Below, in pieces: positions 34,883 through 43,537 of a DNA stretch of 64,000 bases. The stretch comes from Bordetella parapertussis (GTDB lineage Bacteria; Pseudomonadota; Gammaproteobacteria; Burkholderiales; SG8-41), in contig CAMCYP010000001.1 of the NCBI GenBank assembly GCA_945885345.1, positions 124,001 through 188,000 on the forward strand. Direction: 5' to 3'. Each line of letters starts with the position of its first letter. Position 1 is the stretch's first letter. Both the position numbers and the translations under genes were made by a program. Under the pieces are notes generated by a model that saw only the letters and a list, made by a program, of their open reading frames with translations, made no database searches and was not told the origin of the DNA.

Positions 34883-36454
34883 ATGAATTTCACGGAAACA
34901 TATGACGTCATCGTCGTCGGCTTTGGCCATGGCGGCGGCATCGCCGCACTCAATGCCGCACAGGCCGGTGCCAAAACCCTGCTCATAGAAAAATCCACGG
35001 TACCCGGCGGCCTCTCCATCTGCTCCTACGGCGCAGTGCGCAGCGCGCATGACCCGGAACAGGCCTTCGCCTATCTGCAGGCCACCAACGGCGGCCGCAC
35101 GCCGGATGACGTGGTGCGCACGCTGGCCAAAGGGATGTGCGAATTGGAGGCCTATGTACGTGAACTGGCGAAAATCAGCAACGCGCGCGTAATCACTTCG
35201 GTCGAAGAGAACGCCGAACGCGAAAAAGCCGGCGATCCCTACCGCCGCCAGATCCGCGGCAACTACCCCCTGCCCGGTACCAATACTTTTTATCACACCT
35301 CTGTTGTCGACGTGCCTGGACTCGACGCACGCAAGGCCTATCCCTGGGCCAACGGCGCACCAAATGGACCCAAGCTGTTCAAGGTGGTGCATGACAATGT
35401 GCTCGCCGCCGGCATCGAAGTGCGCATGGGTACTCCTGCAGTACGTCTCATCGCCGATCCGGTGACACGCGAGGTGCGCGGCATCACCGTCACGGACAAG
35501 AGTGGCAAAGAAAAACACATCGCCGCACGCCGCGGTGTAGTGCTGGCCAGCGGCGGCTTTGAAGGCAATGCCGCAATGAAAGCGCAGTTCCTCGAAACCC
35601 ATCCGGTGCTGAACGCCGCCGCACGCAACAACACCGGCGACGGCATACGCATGGCACAGGACCTCGGTGCCGCGCTGTGGCATATGTGGCATGTGCACGG
35701 CGCCTACGGCTTCCGCCATACCGATCCGACGTATCCGTACGGCATGCGCGTCAAGCGTTTCCCCGACTGGTTCCCCGGCGACCACGACCAGGTCAAGCTG
35801 AAAATGGCGTGGATCCTGCTCGACAGCTCGGGTAAACGTTTCATGTCGGAATACCAGCCCTATACCCAGGACACCGGCGTGCGCCCGCTGTCGCATTTCG
35901 ATCCGGTGACACAGCGCGCCACGCGCAATCCTGCCTACATGATCTGCGACGACATCGGCCGCCAGCTGTATCCGCTGGGCAAGGCCACCTCCAACGACGA
36001 AGGCCTGCGCTACGACTGGAGCGACAACAACCTGAAGGAAGTGGAAAACGGAATATTGAAACGTGCCGACACGCTGGAAGAACTCGCCGCCCTGCTGGGC
36101 ATTGACGCCGTCGCAGTCAAAGCATCCGTCACACGCTGGAACGCGCAATGTGCTGCCGGCCGCGATGAAGAACACCAGCGCCCCGCCAACAGCATGCTAC
36201 CCATCACCAAGGGACCGTTTTACGGCGCCCCGGTGTATGCGGTGATCTCCAATACCCAGGGCGGTCCGGTGCACGATACGCACTCGCGCATCATCGACGT
36301 CTACGGCCAGCCGATCCCACGACTCTACGCTGCAGGCGAACTCGGCAGCTCCTTCGGCCACCTCTATCTATCAGGCGGCAACATCGCCGAGTGTTTTGTC
36401 ACGGGAAGAATCGCCGGCCGCCATGTCGCACAACTGGCGCCGGTCAAAGACTGA
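34883..36454 (+). CDS. FAD-dependent dehydrogenase (FAD_binding_2 / fumarate reductase flavoprotein-like)
   Basis: A 523-residue flavoprotein. It has an N-terminal dinucleotide fold, YDVIVVGFGHGGGIAALNA, and the C-terminal FAD contact of the family in RLYAAGELGSSFGHLYLSGG. This family includes fumarate reductase, tricarballylate dehydrogenase and 3-ketosteroid 1-dehydrogenase, which oxidise or reduce C-C bonds next to a carbonyl or carboxyl group. No signal peptide or haem motif is present. I start at ATG 34883; a TTG 15 nt earlier lacks support. It is the last gene of the run beginning at 24839, followed by a hairpin at 36465. Confidence 0.88.
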   Translation: MNFTETYDVIVVGFGHGGGIAALNAAQAGAKTLLIEKSTVPGGLSICSYGAVRSAHDPEQAFAYLQATNGGRTPDDVVRTLAKGMCELEAYVRELAKISNARVITSVEENAEREKAGDPYRRQIRGNYPLPGTNTFYHTSVVDVPGLDARKAYPWANGAPNGPKLFKVVHDNVLAAGIEVRMGTPAVRLIADPVTREVRGITVTDKSGKEKHIAARRGVVLASGGFEGNAAMKAQFLETHPVLNAAARNNTGDGIRMAQDLGAALWHMWHVHGAYGFRHTDPTYPYGMRVKRFPDWFPGDHDQVKLKMAWILLDSSGKRFMSEYQPYTQDTGVRPLSHFDPVTQRATRNPAYMICDDIGRQLYPLGKATSNDEGLRYDWSDNNLKEVENGILKRADTLEELAALLGIDAVAVKASVTRWNAQCAAGRDEEHQRPANSMLPITKGPFYGAPVYAVISNTQGGPVHDTHSRIIDVYGQPIPRLYAAGELGSSFGHLYLSGGNIAECFVTGRIAGRHVAQLAPVKD

Positions 36455-36456
36455 AC

Positions 36457-36482
36457 AAAAAAACGGGCGGCCTGAGCCGCCC
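36457..36482 (-). terminator. Intrinsic terminator for the minus-strand Bug gene
   Basis: GGGCGGC (36465-36471) pairs with GCCGCCC (36476-36482) around a 4-nt loop. On the minus strand the stem is followed by C/G and seven T residues (complement of 36457-36463). On the plus strand it ends the FAD gene run, but with a poor T tract. Confidence 0.88.
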
Positions 36483-36507
36483 ATTCTTGCTACGCTGATT
36501 CCGAATT

Positions 36508-37488
36508 TTAAAGATCGGCCTTGATGCCGGCGGCCTTCACGATCTTCGCGTATTTGGCAATATCATTCTTGATTGTCGCCGCAAACTGCTCCGCCGTACC
36601 GCCTAGCGGCTCGTAACCGAGAGCACCCAGCCGCTGCAGCATGTCGGCAGATTTGAGACTGGCGCCGATGGTGGTGTTCAGTTTGGTCACGATGTCCTTT
36701 GGCACACCCGCCGGTGCCACCACGCCGAACCACGGCGACAGCTCATAACCGGGAAGTCCCGATTCCGCGATGGTCGGAACGTCCTTCGCCACGGCAGAAC
36801 GTTTGCTGCCGGTCACACCAATCACGCGCAGGCGGCCGGTATCCGCATGCGGCTTGATGACGGCAAGGTCCGCCAGCATCATGTCGATTTGCCCACTGAC
36901 CACATCGACCAGCGCCGGCGCCGTGCCTTTGTACGGTACATGCACGATGTCGGTCTTGGACATCGACTTCAACATTTCCGCCGCCAAGCTCGACATACTG
37001 CCCATGCCCGATGAACCATAACTCAGGTAACCCGGCTTCCTGCCAGCGACCACAATCAGTTCCTTCACATTTTTTGCCGGCACCGTCGGATTGACGGCCA
37101 GCGCATAGGGAACGATTGCGACGTTGATGATCGGCGTGAAATCCCTGACCGAGTCATAAGGCAGCTTCGCATACAGGCTGGGGGCGACTGCGAGGTTGCT
37201 CGATCCGCCCATGGCCAGCGCGTAACCGTCACCGGGCAACCGCGAGGCCGCTTCCAGCCCTACCGTGCCGCCGGCGCCGCCGCGATTCTCAACAAGGACA
37301 GTCTGTCCCCATGCCTCGGTCAGTTTCTGCCCAATCAGGCGGCCGAGAATATCGTTGGGGCCGCCTGGCGCAAACGGCACCACCATGCGCAGGGCTTTGG
37401 TCGGGTAGTTCTGCGCGCACGTGCTACCAGCGCAAACCAGCAGTGTCAGCGGGATCGCGGCACGGGCCAGGAATGTAAGCGATTTCAT
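36508..37488 (-). CDS. Bug-family (TctC-like) substrate-binding protein
   Basis: A 326-residue periplasmic receptor with signal peptide (LLVCAGSTCAQ), mature NYPTKALRMVVPFAPGGPND and LVENRGGAGGTVGLE. The ribosome site AGAGGTGATAG precedes ATG 37488. It is transcribed toward the FAD gene and ends in a good terminator, so it is probably monocistronic. A partner TctAB pair is encoded 2 kb upstream on the same strand, but with its own TctC. The ligand is not identifiable. Confidence 0.9.
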   Translation of the reverse strand: MKSLTFLARAAIPLTLLVCAGSTCAQNYPTKALRMVVPFAPGGPNDILGRLIGQKLTEAWGQTVLVENRGGAGGTVGLEAASRLPGDGYALAMGGSSNLAVAPSLYAKLPYDSVRDFTPIINVAIVPYALAVNPTVPAKNVKELIVVAGRKPGYLSYGSSGMGSMSSLAAEMLKSMSKTDIVHVPYKGTAPALVDVVSGQIDMMLADLAVIKPHADTGRLRVIGVTGSKRSAVAKDVPTIAESGLPGYELSPWFGVVAPAGVPKDIVTKLNTTIGASLKSADMLQRLGALGYEPLGGTAEQFAATIKNDIAKYAKIVKAAGIKADL

Positions 37489-37653
37489 CTATCACCTCTT
37501 GAACAGGAAAAGAAATTGGTGATGTTCATATAAGCAAGCGTCGTGCCTGTAAAGAGCGCGCCACAGAGTATAAATGTGCCATGGAGGCGCCCCCATTACG
37601 TGCATCCACCCCACTCATCGCCCTGAGGCGGTGCTGCTCGCTGACAGGATAAA

Positions 37654-37667
37654 GAATATTGATATTC
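37654..37667. promoter_or_regulatory. GAATAT-N2-ATATTC palindrome
   Basis: A perfect 6-bp-arm palindrome lies 14 bp beyond the stop of the minus-strand MFS gene, in the 192-bp gap that leads into the Bug gene. It could be an operator for that Bug gene. Weak evidence. Confidence 0.3.
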
Positions 37668-37680
37668 GCCGGCAAAAAAC

Positions 37681-38913
37681 TTACGTTTGCCCTTGCGTGT
37701 TTTTGTGAGCAGTCCACACGCACCATAACCCGATCACTGCGGGCAAGGCCAGCAATACAAACGTCAGCTGATAACTGCCGGTGAGCAGGTACGCATTGGC
37801 AAAGGCGATCGGGCCGATAGCCTTGCCGGTGTTGACGAACACCAGCGAACTGCCGGTGGCGACACTGATCGATTCGCGTGGCGAAAGCCGTGCAACCTCG
37901 GCGAGGAATGCGCCATTCCAGCCGCTGGCGGTGGAGCCCAGCACAAAAAACAGCGCGCAGGCCGCAAACATCGGCCACTGCGGCGTCAATGCGTAACAGC
38001 ACAGCGCCGACACCATCATCACCGCGCCCAGCAATGACAGCGCAGCGAAACAATTGCCGGTGAGGTCGGCAAGCCAGCCCCAGAACAGGCGGCCGCTGAC
38101 GCCGCCGACCTGGGACGCTGTCAGCACGATGCCCGCCTCAATCAGTCCCCAGCCGAGTTCTTCGTTGAACAGAATCACCGTAAACGTACTCAGACAGATC
38201 TGCACGATGACAAAACAGCCGCCCGAAATCGACAGCAGGCGCAAGGCCGGATGTTTCCAGATGGTTTTGACGCCGCCAAGCGGGTTGCCGGTCACTTTGG
38301 CCTGCGGGTCGCGATCGTCATCCCAATACGGCCGCCCGCGCTGCAGGATGAGCGCCAGTGTATACAGCGCCAGCGAATTACCGAGAATGGCCCATTGCCA
38401 GCCGTATGCAACAGCCACCGCTGGCGTAATCAGCGCCGCGCCGATGCCGCCCAGCGGCACGCCGGTCTGCTTCAATGAAAAAATCAGGTTGCGCCGCGCC
38501 GCCGGCGTGAAACGCATCATCAGGCCGGAAGCCGATGGCGTCAGCGAACCGTAGCCCAGCCCCAGCGCAATGGACGCGACAAAAAAGAAAAATACATGCG
38601 GCAGGATTGCGACCAGGCCGCCGGTGGCGACCAGCGTCAGCCCGACCTGCTGCATGCGGGTCGAGCCCCAGCGCCGGCTGAAACTGCTGCCGAAGGCCAG
38701 GGCTACGATCATCGAGACTGCCAGCAGGCTGATCTGGTAACCGATCAGCGCCGAAGGAATGCCCAGGCTCGCCGCAACCTTGGGCGCCACCGCGGGGATC
38801 ATCGTCGTGCCCATGGTGCCGATACTCTGCCCGGCAATCAGCACACCGATCATGAAACCGAAGGTAGGCCGACGCGGATCACCGGCGGGCATGCGTTCGG
38901 TGGCAGTCGTCAT
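37681..38913 (-). CDS. MFS transporter
   Basis: A 410-residue, 12-segment carrier of the same subfamily as the proteins at 20890 and 22132 (middle motif NLIFSLKQTGVPLGG; N-terminal TMGTTMIPAVAPKVAASLG). Its ATG at 38913 overlaps the stop of the exported methyltransferase gene upstream (ATGA), so those two are coupled. An extension to 38940 would lie inside the methyltransferase and is rejected. The substrate is unknown; small organic acids fit the neighbourhood. Confidence 0.88.
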   Translation of the reverse strand: MTTATERMPAGDPRRPTFGFMIGVLIAGQSIGTMGTTMIPAVAPKVAASLGIPSALIGYQISLLAVSMIVALAFGSSFSRRWGSTRMQQVGLTLVATGGLVAILPHVFFFFVASIALGLGYGSLTPSASGLMMRFTPAARRNLIFSLKQTGVPLGGIGAALITPAVAVAYGWQWAILGNSLALYTLALILQRGRPYWDDDRDPQAKVTGNPLGGVKTIWKHPALRLLSISGGCFVIVQICLSTFTVILFNEELGWGLIEAGIVLTASQVGGVSGRLFWGWLADLTGNCFAALSLLGAVMMVSALCCYALTPQWPMFAACALFFVLGSTASGWNGAFLAEVARLSPRESISVATGSSLVFVNTGKAIGPIAFANAYLLTGSYQLTFVLLALPAVIGLWCVWTAHKNTQGQT

Positions 38914-39494
38914 TTCGCAGCCCGCGACGGCACGATCCACAGGTAGATCATTGAAGTCCAGCTGCCGCTGACATCGTATTTTTCGTCGAGGTCGAGACTG
39001 ACCGTACGCTCCGGTTTCCAGTCGCCGAAATCAAAATCGTGAGAAACGATGCGCGTTCCCGGGCGCAGTTCGCGCAGCAGCCTGGCACGCAGCACACGCA
39101 TCATGTCGGGCAGCAGGTAGAGCGTGATCATCGTCGCGTCACCGATGTCTGCCTGCAGCACATCACGCTGCTCGAAACGCACGCGCTGCTCCAGTTTCAG
39201 TTTGCGTGCAGCCGCATTGCTGCGTTCGACCAGTTCATTATCAATGTCGTAACCCTTGCCGCGGGCACCGTATTTCTGCGCAGCGGTAATCACGATGCGG
39301 CCGTCGCCGGAACCGAGGTCGATCACATAATCACGGTCGGTGACGCCGGCAACACCAAGCATGGCATCGACGACGCGTTGTGGTGTCGGCACATAGGGGC
39401 CACCGCTCAGCACCGGCTCCTGCGCAGCCGCGCCGTAACTTGCTATGGCCAGGACGATCACGACAGCGAATCTGCCCGCCACCTGAAGAAACAC
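38910..39494 (-). CDS. Exported class I SAM-dependent methyltransferase-like protein
   Basis: A 194-residue protein with a convincing signal peptide (VVIVLAIASYGAAAQEP) ahead of a Rossmann-like methyltransferase core: motif I YVIDLGSGDGRIVITAA, then GYDIDNELVERSN and RFEQRDVLQADIGDAT. Export of a SAM-binding fold is odd, because SAM is not expected in the periplasm. Possible explanations are a non-catalytic role, another ligand, or a mispredicted start (no better internal ATG is apparent). It is coupled to the MFS gene downstream. Confidence 0.8.
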   Translation of the reverse strand: MFLQVAGRFAVVIVLAIASYGAAAQEPVLSGGPYVPTPQRVVDAMLGVAGVTDRDYVIDLGSGDGRIVITAAQKYGARGKGYDIDNELVERSNAAARKLKLEQRVRFEQRDVLQADIGDATMITLYLLPDMMRVLRARLLRELRPGTRIVSHDFDFGDWKPERTVSLDLDEKYDVSGSWTSMIYLWIVPSRAAK

Positions 39495-39536
39495 TAAAAT
39501 ACCTTTAAAAACAATAGCTTATGATTAATACCGGAA

Positions 39537-41060
39537 TCACTCCGGCAGATCTTCGAGGCCGACCTTGGAACGCCAGTCGCGGCCCTTGAACAGCATCGGT
39601 TTCAAGGCCAGCGCGAGCAGGATCAGTCCCAGCACCAGCAGCACCACCGCAATTGGACGATGAATGAATATGCCATAACTGCCGCCGCTCATCGCCAGTG
39701 ACTGGCGCAGCGACAACTCCAGCATCGGCCCCAGTACCAGGCCCAGTGCCACCGGCGCCAGATCAAAACCGAATTTGCGCAACGCATAACCAACGCCGCC
39801 CATCGCCAGCATGATCCACACATCGATCATGCTGTTGCTCACCGAATAGCAACCGAGGATGCAAAACGCGAGGATGCAGGGATACAGGTACGCATAGGGT
39901 ATGCGCAGCAGGTTCACAAACAGCCCGACCATCGGCAGGTTCAGCACCAGCAGCACCACGTTGCCGACATACATGCTGGCGACAAAACCCCAGAACAGGT
40001 CCGGCTGCTGCTGGATCAGCATCGGACCCGGCAGGATGCCGTGGACCATGATCGCGGCGATCATCACTGCGGTCACCGGACTGGTGGGGATGCCCAGCGC
40101 CAGCATCGGCACGAAGGCGCCGGTCGCCGCGGCATTGTTCGCCGACTCCGGCCCGGCGACGCCTTCAATGGCACCGCTGCCGAAACGTTCGGGATGCCGC
40201 GACAGCCGGCGCTCGATGCCGTAGGACACGAAGGACGAAATGATGTGCGCTGATCCGGGAATGATGCCGATCATGAAACCGAGCAGGCTGCCGCGCATGA
40301 TCGGGCCGACTGAAAGACGAATGTCTTCGCGTGACGGGATCAGCTGGCGCATTGTCGGCTGCTGCACTTTCGGCGGTTCCGTCTGGCCCGCGGTCAGCAG
40401 GATTTCGGAAATGCCGAACAGCCCCACTGCCACCGGCACGATGCCCACACCATCCCCGAGTTCAGTGATGTCAAAACTGAAGCGTGTGTAACCGCTCATC
40501 GCATCGATGCCGATCATGCCCAGCAGCAGGCCGAGCACCGCCATCACCAGCGTTTTCAGCATCGAGCCGCCGCTCATGTAGGCCAGCACGAACAAACCCA
40601 TCAGCAGCAGTGCGGTGTATTCCGGAGGACCGAAGCGCAGCGCGAAATCCGCCAGCGTCGGCGCCAGCAGCATCAGTCCGACTACGCCGACCGTGCCGGC
40701 AAAAAATGAACCAATGGCGGCAATCGCCAGTGCCGGACCGGCGCGGCCCTGTTGCGTCATCGCGTAACCGTCGACGCAGGTCATCACTGACGCCGCCTCG
40801 CCGGGAATGCGCATCAATATGGATGTGGTCGATCCGCCGTACATCGCGCCGTAATAAACCCCGGCGAGCAGCACGATGGCAATGATCGGATTCAAGCCGA
40901 AGGTTGCAGGCAGCAGCAGGCTGATGCCGGCCAGCGGCCCCAGCCCCGGCATCATGCCGACCAGCGTGCCGATGATGCAGCCGAAAAAGGCATACATCAG
41001 CACCTGCGGCTGGAACGCCACCGAGAAGCCCATCATCAGGCTGTTGAAGGTTTCCAGCAT
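39537..41060 (-). CDS. tctA: Tripartite tricarboxylate transporter permease TctA
   Basis: The large membrane subunit (507 residues, about 12 segments) of a Na+- or H+-coupled tripartite transporter. It shows the family signature GTLVGMMPGLGPLAGISLLL near residue 31 and PESANNAAATGAFVPMLALG in the second half. It forms the channel with TctB and accepts ligand from TctC. The ATG at 41060 overlaps the tctB stop (ATGA). The frame is open upstream to 41300, but that part is the tctB gene in another frame. Confidence 0.94.
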   Translation of the reverse strand: MLETFNSLMMGFSVAFQPQVLMYAFFGCIIGTLVGMMPGLGPLAGISLLLPATFGLNPIIAIVLLAGVYYGAMYGGSTTSILMRIPGEAASVMTCVDGYAMTQQGRAGPALAIAAIGSFFAGTVGVVGLMLLAPTLADFALRFGPPEYTALLLMGLFVLAYMSGGSMLKTLVMAVLGLLLGMIGIDAMSGYTRFSFDITELGDGVGIVPVAVGLFGISEILLTAGQTEPPKVQQPTMRQLIPSREDIRLSVGPIMRGSLLGFMIGIIPGSAHIISSFVSYGIERRLSRHPERFGSGAIEGVAGPESANNAAATGAFVPMLALGIPTSPVTAVMIAAIMVHGILPGPMLIQQQPDLFWGFVASMYVGNVVLLVLNLPMVGLFVNLLRIPYAYLYPCILAFCILGCYSVSNSMIDVWIMLAMGGVGYALRKFGFDLAPVALGLVLGPMLELSLRQSLAMSGGSYGIFIHRPIAVVLLVLGLILLALALKPMLFKGRDWRSKVGLEDLPE

Positions 41061-41545
41061 CAGAAGCCCCAGGGCCCGAGGGGCAGCGGCACTTTCAGCA
41101 GGTTGCCGATGACATAAAACGATCCGAAACTGAAGCCCGCCGACGCCAGCACCACCACCAGCGGTTTTTTGCGTTCGACCACGCCGAGGAAAAACACCAG
41201 GAACACCATGATGGCGAGGCGGTAACCGATGCGCTCCAGTGCCAGCGTCGCCACCGCACAGGCAATCAGGATTACGACGGCGCGCCCGGCTTCGGGCCAC
41301 TCGATCGCCTGCAGCGCTGTGGAACGGCTGCCGAATGCGGCGATTATCATGCCGAGGCCGCCGAGCGTGATGGCCAGCAGCAGCGGCACATAACCGGGGC
41401 CCGGATCAGACAGGGTGCCGACCGGGAAATCGCGGTTCAGCCACCAGATCCAGACGGCCAGCGCTGCCAGTATCAGCCCGGAAACCTGATCACTTTTGAT
41501 ACCGTCGCTTTTGATGCGGTCGCTTTTGATTCCGGCATCGGGCAT
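41060..41545 (-). CDS. tctB: Tripartite tricarboxylate transporter small subunit TctB
   Basis: A 161-residue, four-helix membrane subunit that pairs with TctA. The N-terminus is unusual: three tandem copies of a 15-bp unit encode IKSDRIKSDGIKSDQ before the first helix (SGLILAALAVWIWWLNR). The family-typical PGPGYVPLLLAITLG motif follows. The start is 6 nt after the tctC stop and the stop overlaps tctA, giving the order tctC-tctB-tctA on one transcript. Confidence 0.88.
   Translation of the reverse strand: MPDAGIKSDRIKSDGIKSDQVSGLILAALAVWIWWLNRDFPVGTLSDPGPGYVPLLLAITLGGLGMIIAAFGSRSTALQAIEWPEAGRAVVILIACAVATLALERIGYRLAIMVFLVFFLGVVERKKPLVVVLASAGFSFGSFYVIGNLLKVPLPLGPWGF
41489..41533. repeat. Three tandem 15-bp units inside tctB
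   Basis: Three 15-bp copies with core CGCTTTTGAT or CACTTTTGAT (plus strand) encode the IKSD repeat of the TctB N-terminus. The unit length keeps frame, so copy number can change without breaking the gene. Confidence 0.85.
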
Positions 41546-41551
41546 CGCGGA

Positions 41552-42517
41552 TCAGCCCCCGACTTTGCCGACGTTTTTCACCACCACGGCCAATCGCTTG
41601 GCATCGGCATCCAGGTATTTGGCAAACTCCGGCGCATCCAGGTACTGCACCGGCGAATTCAGTTTGACCATCTGGCTCTTGAACTCGGGATCGGCCACCG
41701 CCTGCCGCGTCGCGTCACGCAGTATCTTGACCACCGGCGCCGGCGTCGCCGCCGGCACAAACATCCCCGCCCAGATGTAATAGACGATGTCGTAGCCCTG
41801 TTCCTTGAACGTCGGCACATCCGGATAGTTCGGATGGCGCTCGGCGCCCCAGCTGACGATGGTACGCAGCTTGCCGGCCTTGACGTGGCTGCTGATCGCG
41901 GCGGGGCCGCCGACGGTCATGGTTACGTGGCCACCCAGCAACTGGGTAATGGCGGGACCACCACCGGTGGTCGGCACATGGCGCATTTTCAGATTCGCCG
42001 CATGCAGGAACATTTCCACCGGCAGGTGCAGCGCGCCGTAAACGCCGGACGACGAGAACGACAGCTCACCCGGCTGCTTGCGCGCCAGCGCAATGACTTC
42101 CTTCAGTGTTTTCACCGGCAGCGAAGGATGCACCACCAGGATCACCGGGTCCGCCGAAATCAGCGCCACCGGTGCCAGTTGATCCAGCGAGTACGCCGGC
42201 TTGCGGTCGAACAGCTTGTCGGCTTCGGGAATCACCGAAATGCTCGACAGCGCCATCAGCAGCGTATAGCCGTCGGGTTTGGCATTCGCCACTGCAGCGT
42301 TGCCTACGGCCCCTCCGGCACCCGGCCGGTTGGCCACGGCAACCGGCTGCTTGAGGATTTTTTCCAGCGCCGCAGCCGTGGGCCGGCCAGTGATGTCGGC
42401 TACACCGCCCGGCGGGAACGGCACGATCATGGTCACCGACCGCGATGGATACGTCTCCTGGGCCTGAACGCCGGCCGCAGCCAGCACACCGATCACAGCC
42501 AAAACGATCTTTTTCAT
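41552..42517 (-). CDS. tctC: Tripartite tricarboxylate transporter substrate-binding protein TctC
   Basis: A 321-residue periplasmic receptor and first gene of the tctCBA operon. The signal peptide (VIGVLAAAGVQAQ) precedes YPSRSVTMIVPFPPGGVADI and VANRPGAGGAVGNAA. A strong GGAGGGGGG-type ribosome site precedes ATG 42517; the frame runs to 42574 without support. It is the only Bug-type receptor in the window with its own TctAB, so the other receptors may share these membrane subunits. The ligand is unknown. Confidence 0.92.
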   Translation of the reverse strand: MKKIVLAVIGVLAAAGVQAQETYPSRSVTMIVPFPPGGVADITGRPTAAALEKILKQPVAVANRPGAGGAVGNAAVANAKPDGYTLLMALSSISVIPEADKLFDRKPAYSLDQLAPVALISADPVILVVHPSLPVKTLKEVIALARKQPGELSFSSSGVYGALHLPVEMFLHAANLKMRHVPTTGGGPAITQLLGGHVTMTVGGPAAISSHVKAGKLRTIVSWGAERHPNYPDVPTFKEQGYDIVYYIWAGMFVPAATPAPVVKILRDATRQAVADPEFKSQMVKLNSPVQYLDAPEFAKYLDADAKRLAVVVKNVGKVGG

Positions 42518-42590
42518 GATCCCCCCTCCGGGTTGTTGATTGTTATATCCGGCGCGCTGCCCGCAGCGCATCACAAGTTGCTTTTATTGA

Positions 42591-43478
42591 TCAGGCCACC
42601 GGATTTTCCAGCGTACCAATGGGCTCGATGGTGATGGCGACGTGATCACCGGGTTTCAGGTACTTCGGCGGATTGAAACCGATGCCGACACCGGCGCAGG
42701 TACCGGTCGCGATCAGGTCACCTGGTTCCAGGGTCATGACCTTGGATAAATCCTCAATCAACCGCGGAATGTCGAATATCAGCTGGCTGACATAAGCATC
42801 CTGGCGCAGTTCACCGTTGACCTTGGTAATCAGCCGCAGCTTGGTCACATCCTTGATTTCGTCGGCAGTGACGATGCACGGACCCATCGGGCAGAAACCG
42901 TCCAGGCTCTTGCCGAGGAACCACTGCTTGTGGCGGTTCTGCAGTGTGCGCGCGGTGACGTCGTTGATGATGGTGTAACCGTAAACATGCTTGTAGGCGC
43001 TTTTCTGCGTGATATTTCGGCCACCCTCGCCCATGACCACGGTCAGCTCGCCCTCATAGTCCACCGAATTGGTGTAATCGTTGGCACTGGGAATCGCCGC
43101 GCCGGGACCGATCACCGAATTCGGCCACTTGGTGAACATGATCGGCACATCGGGAATGGCGTTCGCGCCGGCGCTGGCGTCGAAGCCACTGTTGTGGAAT
43201 TCCTTGGCGTGGTCGTGATAATTCTTGCCGACACAAAGGATGTTTTTCGCCGGGCGCGGAAACGGCGCCAGCAACTTGACGCTGGCCAGCGGCAAACGTC
43301 CTTCACCACTCTTGACCGCCTTGCGCGCGCGGGCCAGGCCCTTTTTGCCCAGCGCGACAAATGCCGTCATTTCCTTCGGCAGCCGTGTCGATGCCGAAAG
43401 ATCAACAATGGTGTTGGACTCCGTATCGTGCACGCCGATGCGCATACCCTTGGCATCGGAAAAAGTAACCAGACGCAT
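42591..43478 (-). CDS. Fumarylacetoacetate hydrolase family protein
   Basis: A 295-residue metal-dependent FAH-fold enzyme. Visible: the ILCVGKNYHDHAKEFHN segment, DYEGELTVVMGEGGRN with metal-ligand Glu residues, TLQNRHKQWFLGKSLDGFCP and GDLIATGTCAGVGIGFNPP. The family hydrolyses C-C bonds in ring-cleavage products or decarboxylates or hydrates 2-oxoacids. It lies between a Bug gene and tctC on the same strand with a good ribosome site (AAGGAG), so a shared operon and a role in processing imported acids are likely. Confidence 0.92.
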   Translation of the reverse strand: MRLVTFSDAKGMRIGVHDTESNTIVDLSASTRLPKEMTAFVALGKKGLARARKAVKSGEGRLPLASVKLLAPFPRPAKNILCVGKNYHDHAKEFHNSGFDASAGANAIPDVPIMFTKWPNSVIGPGAAIPSANDYTNSVDYEGELTVVMGEGGRNITQKSAYKHVYGYTIINDVTARTLQNRHKQWFLGKSLDGFCPMGPCIVTADEIKDVTKLRLITKVNGELRQDAYVSQLIFDIPRLIEDLSKVMTLEPGDLIATGTCAGVGIGFNPPKYLKPGDHVAITIEPIGTLENPVA

Positions 43479-43537
43479 TCAGTAAACTCCTTGTTGATCA
43501 GTTACCGATAAAAACCGCTTCCACTCCACTACAGGGT

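Noticed and set aside
34877-36175. A 432-residue antisense frame over the FAD enzyme gene
   Set aside because: No motif, no ribosome site, and it covers a gene with clear flavoprotein signatures.
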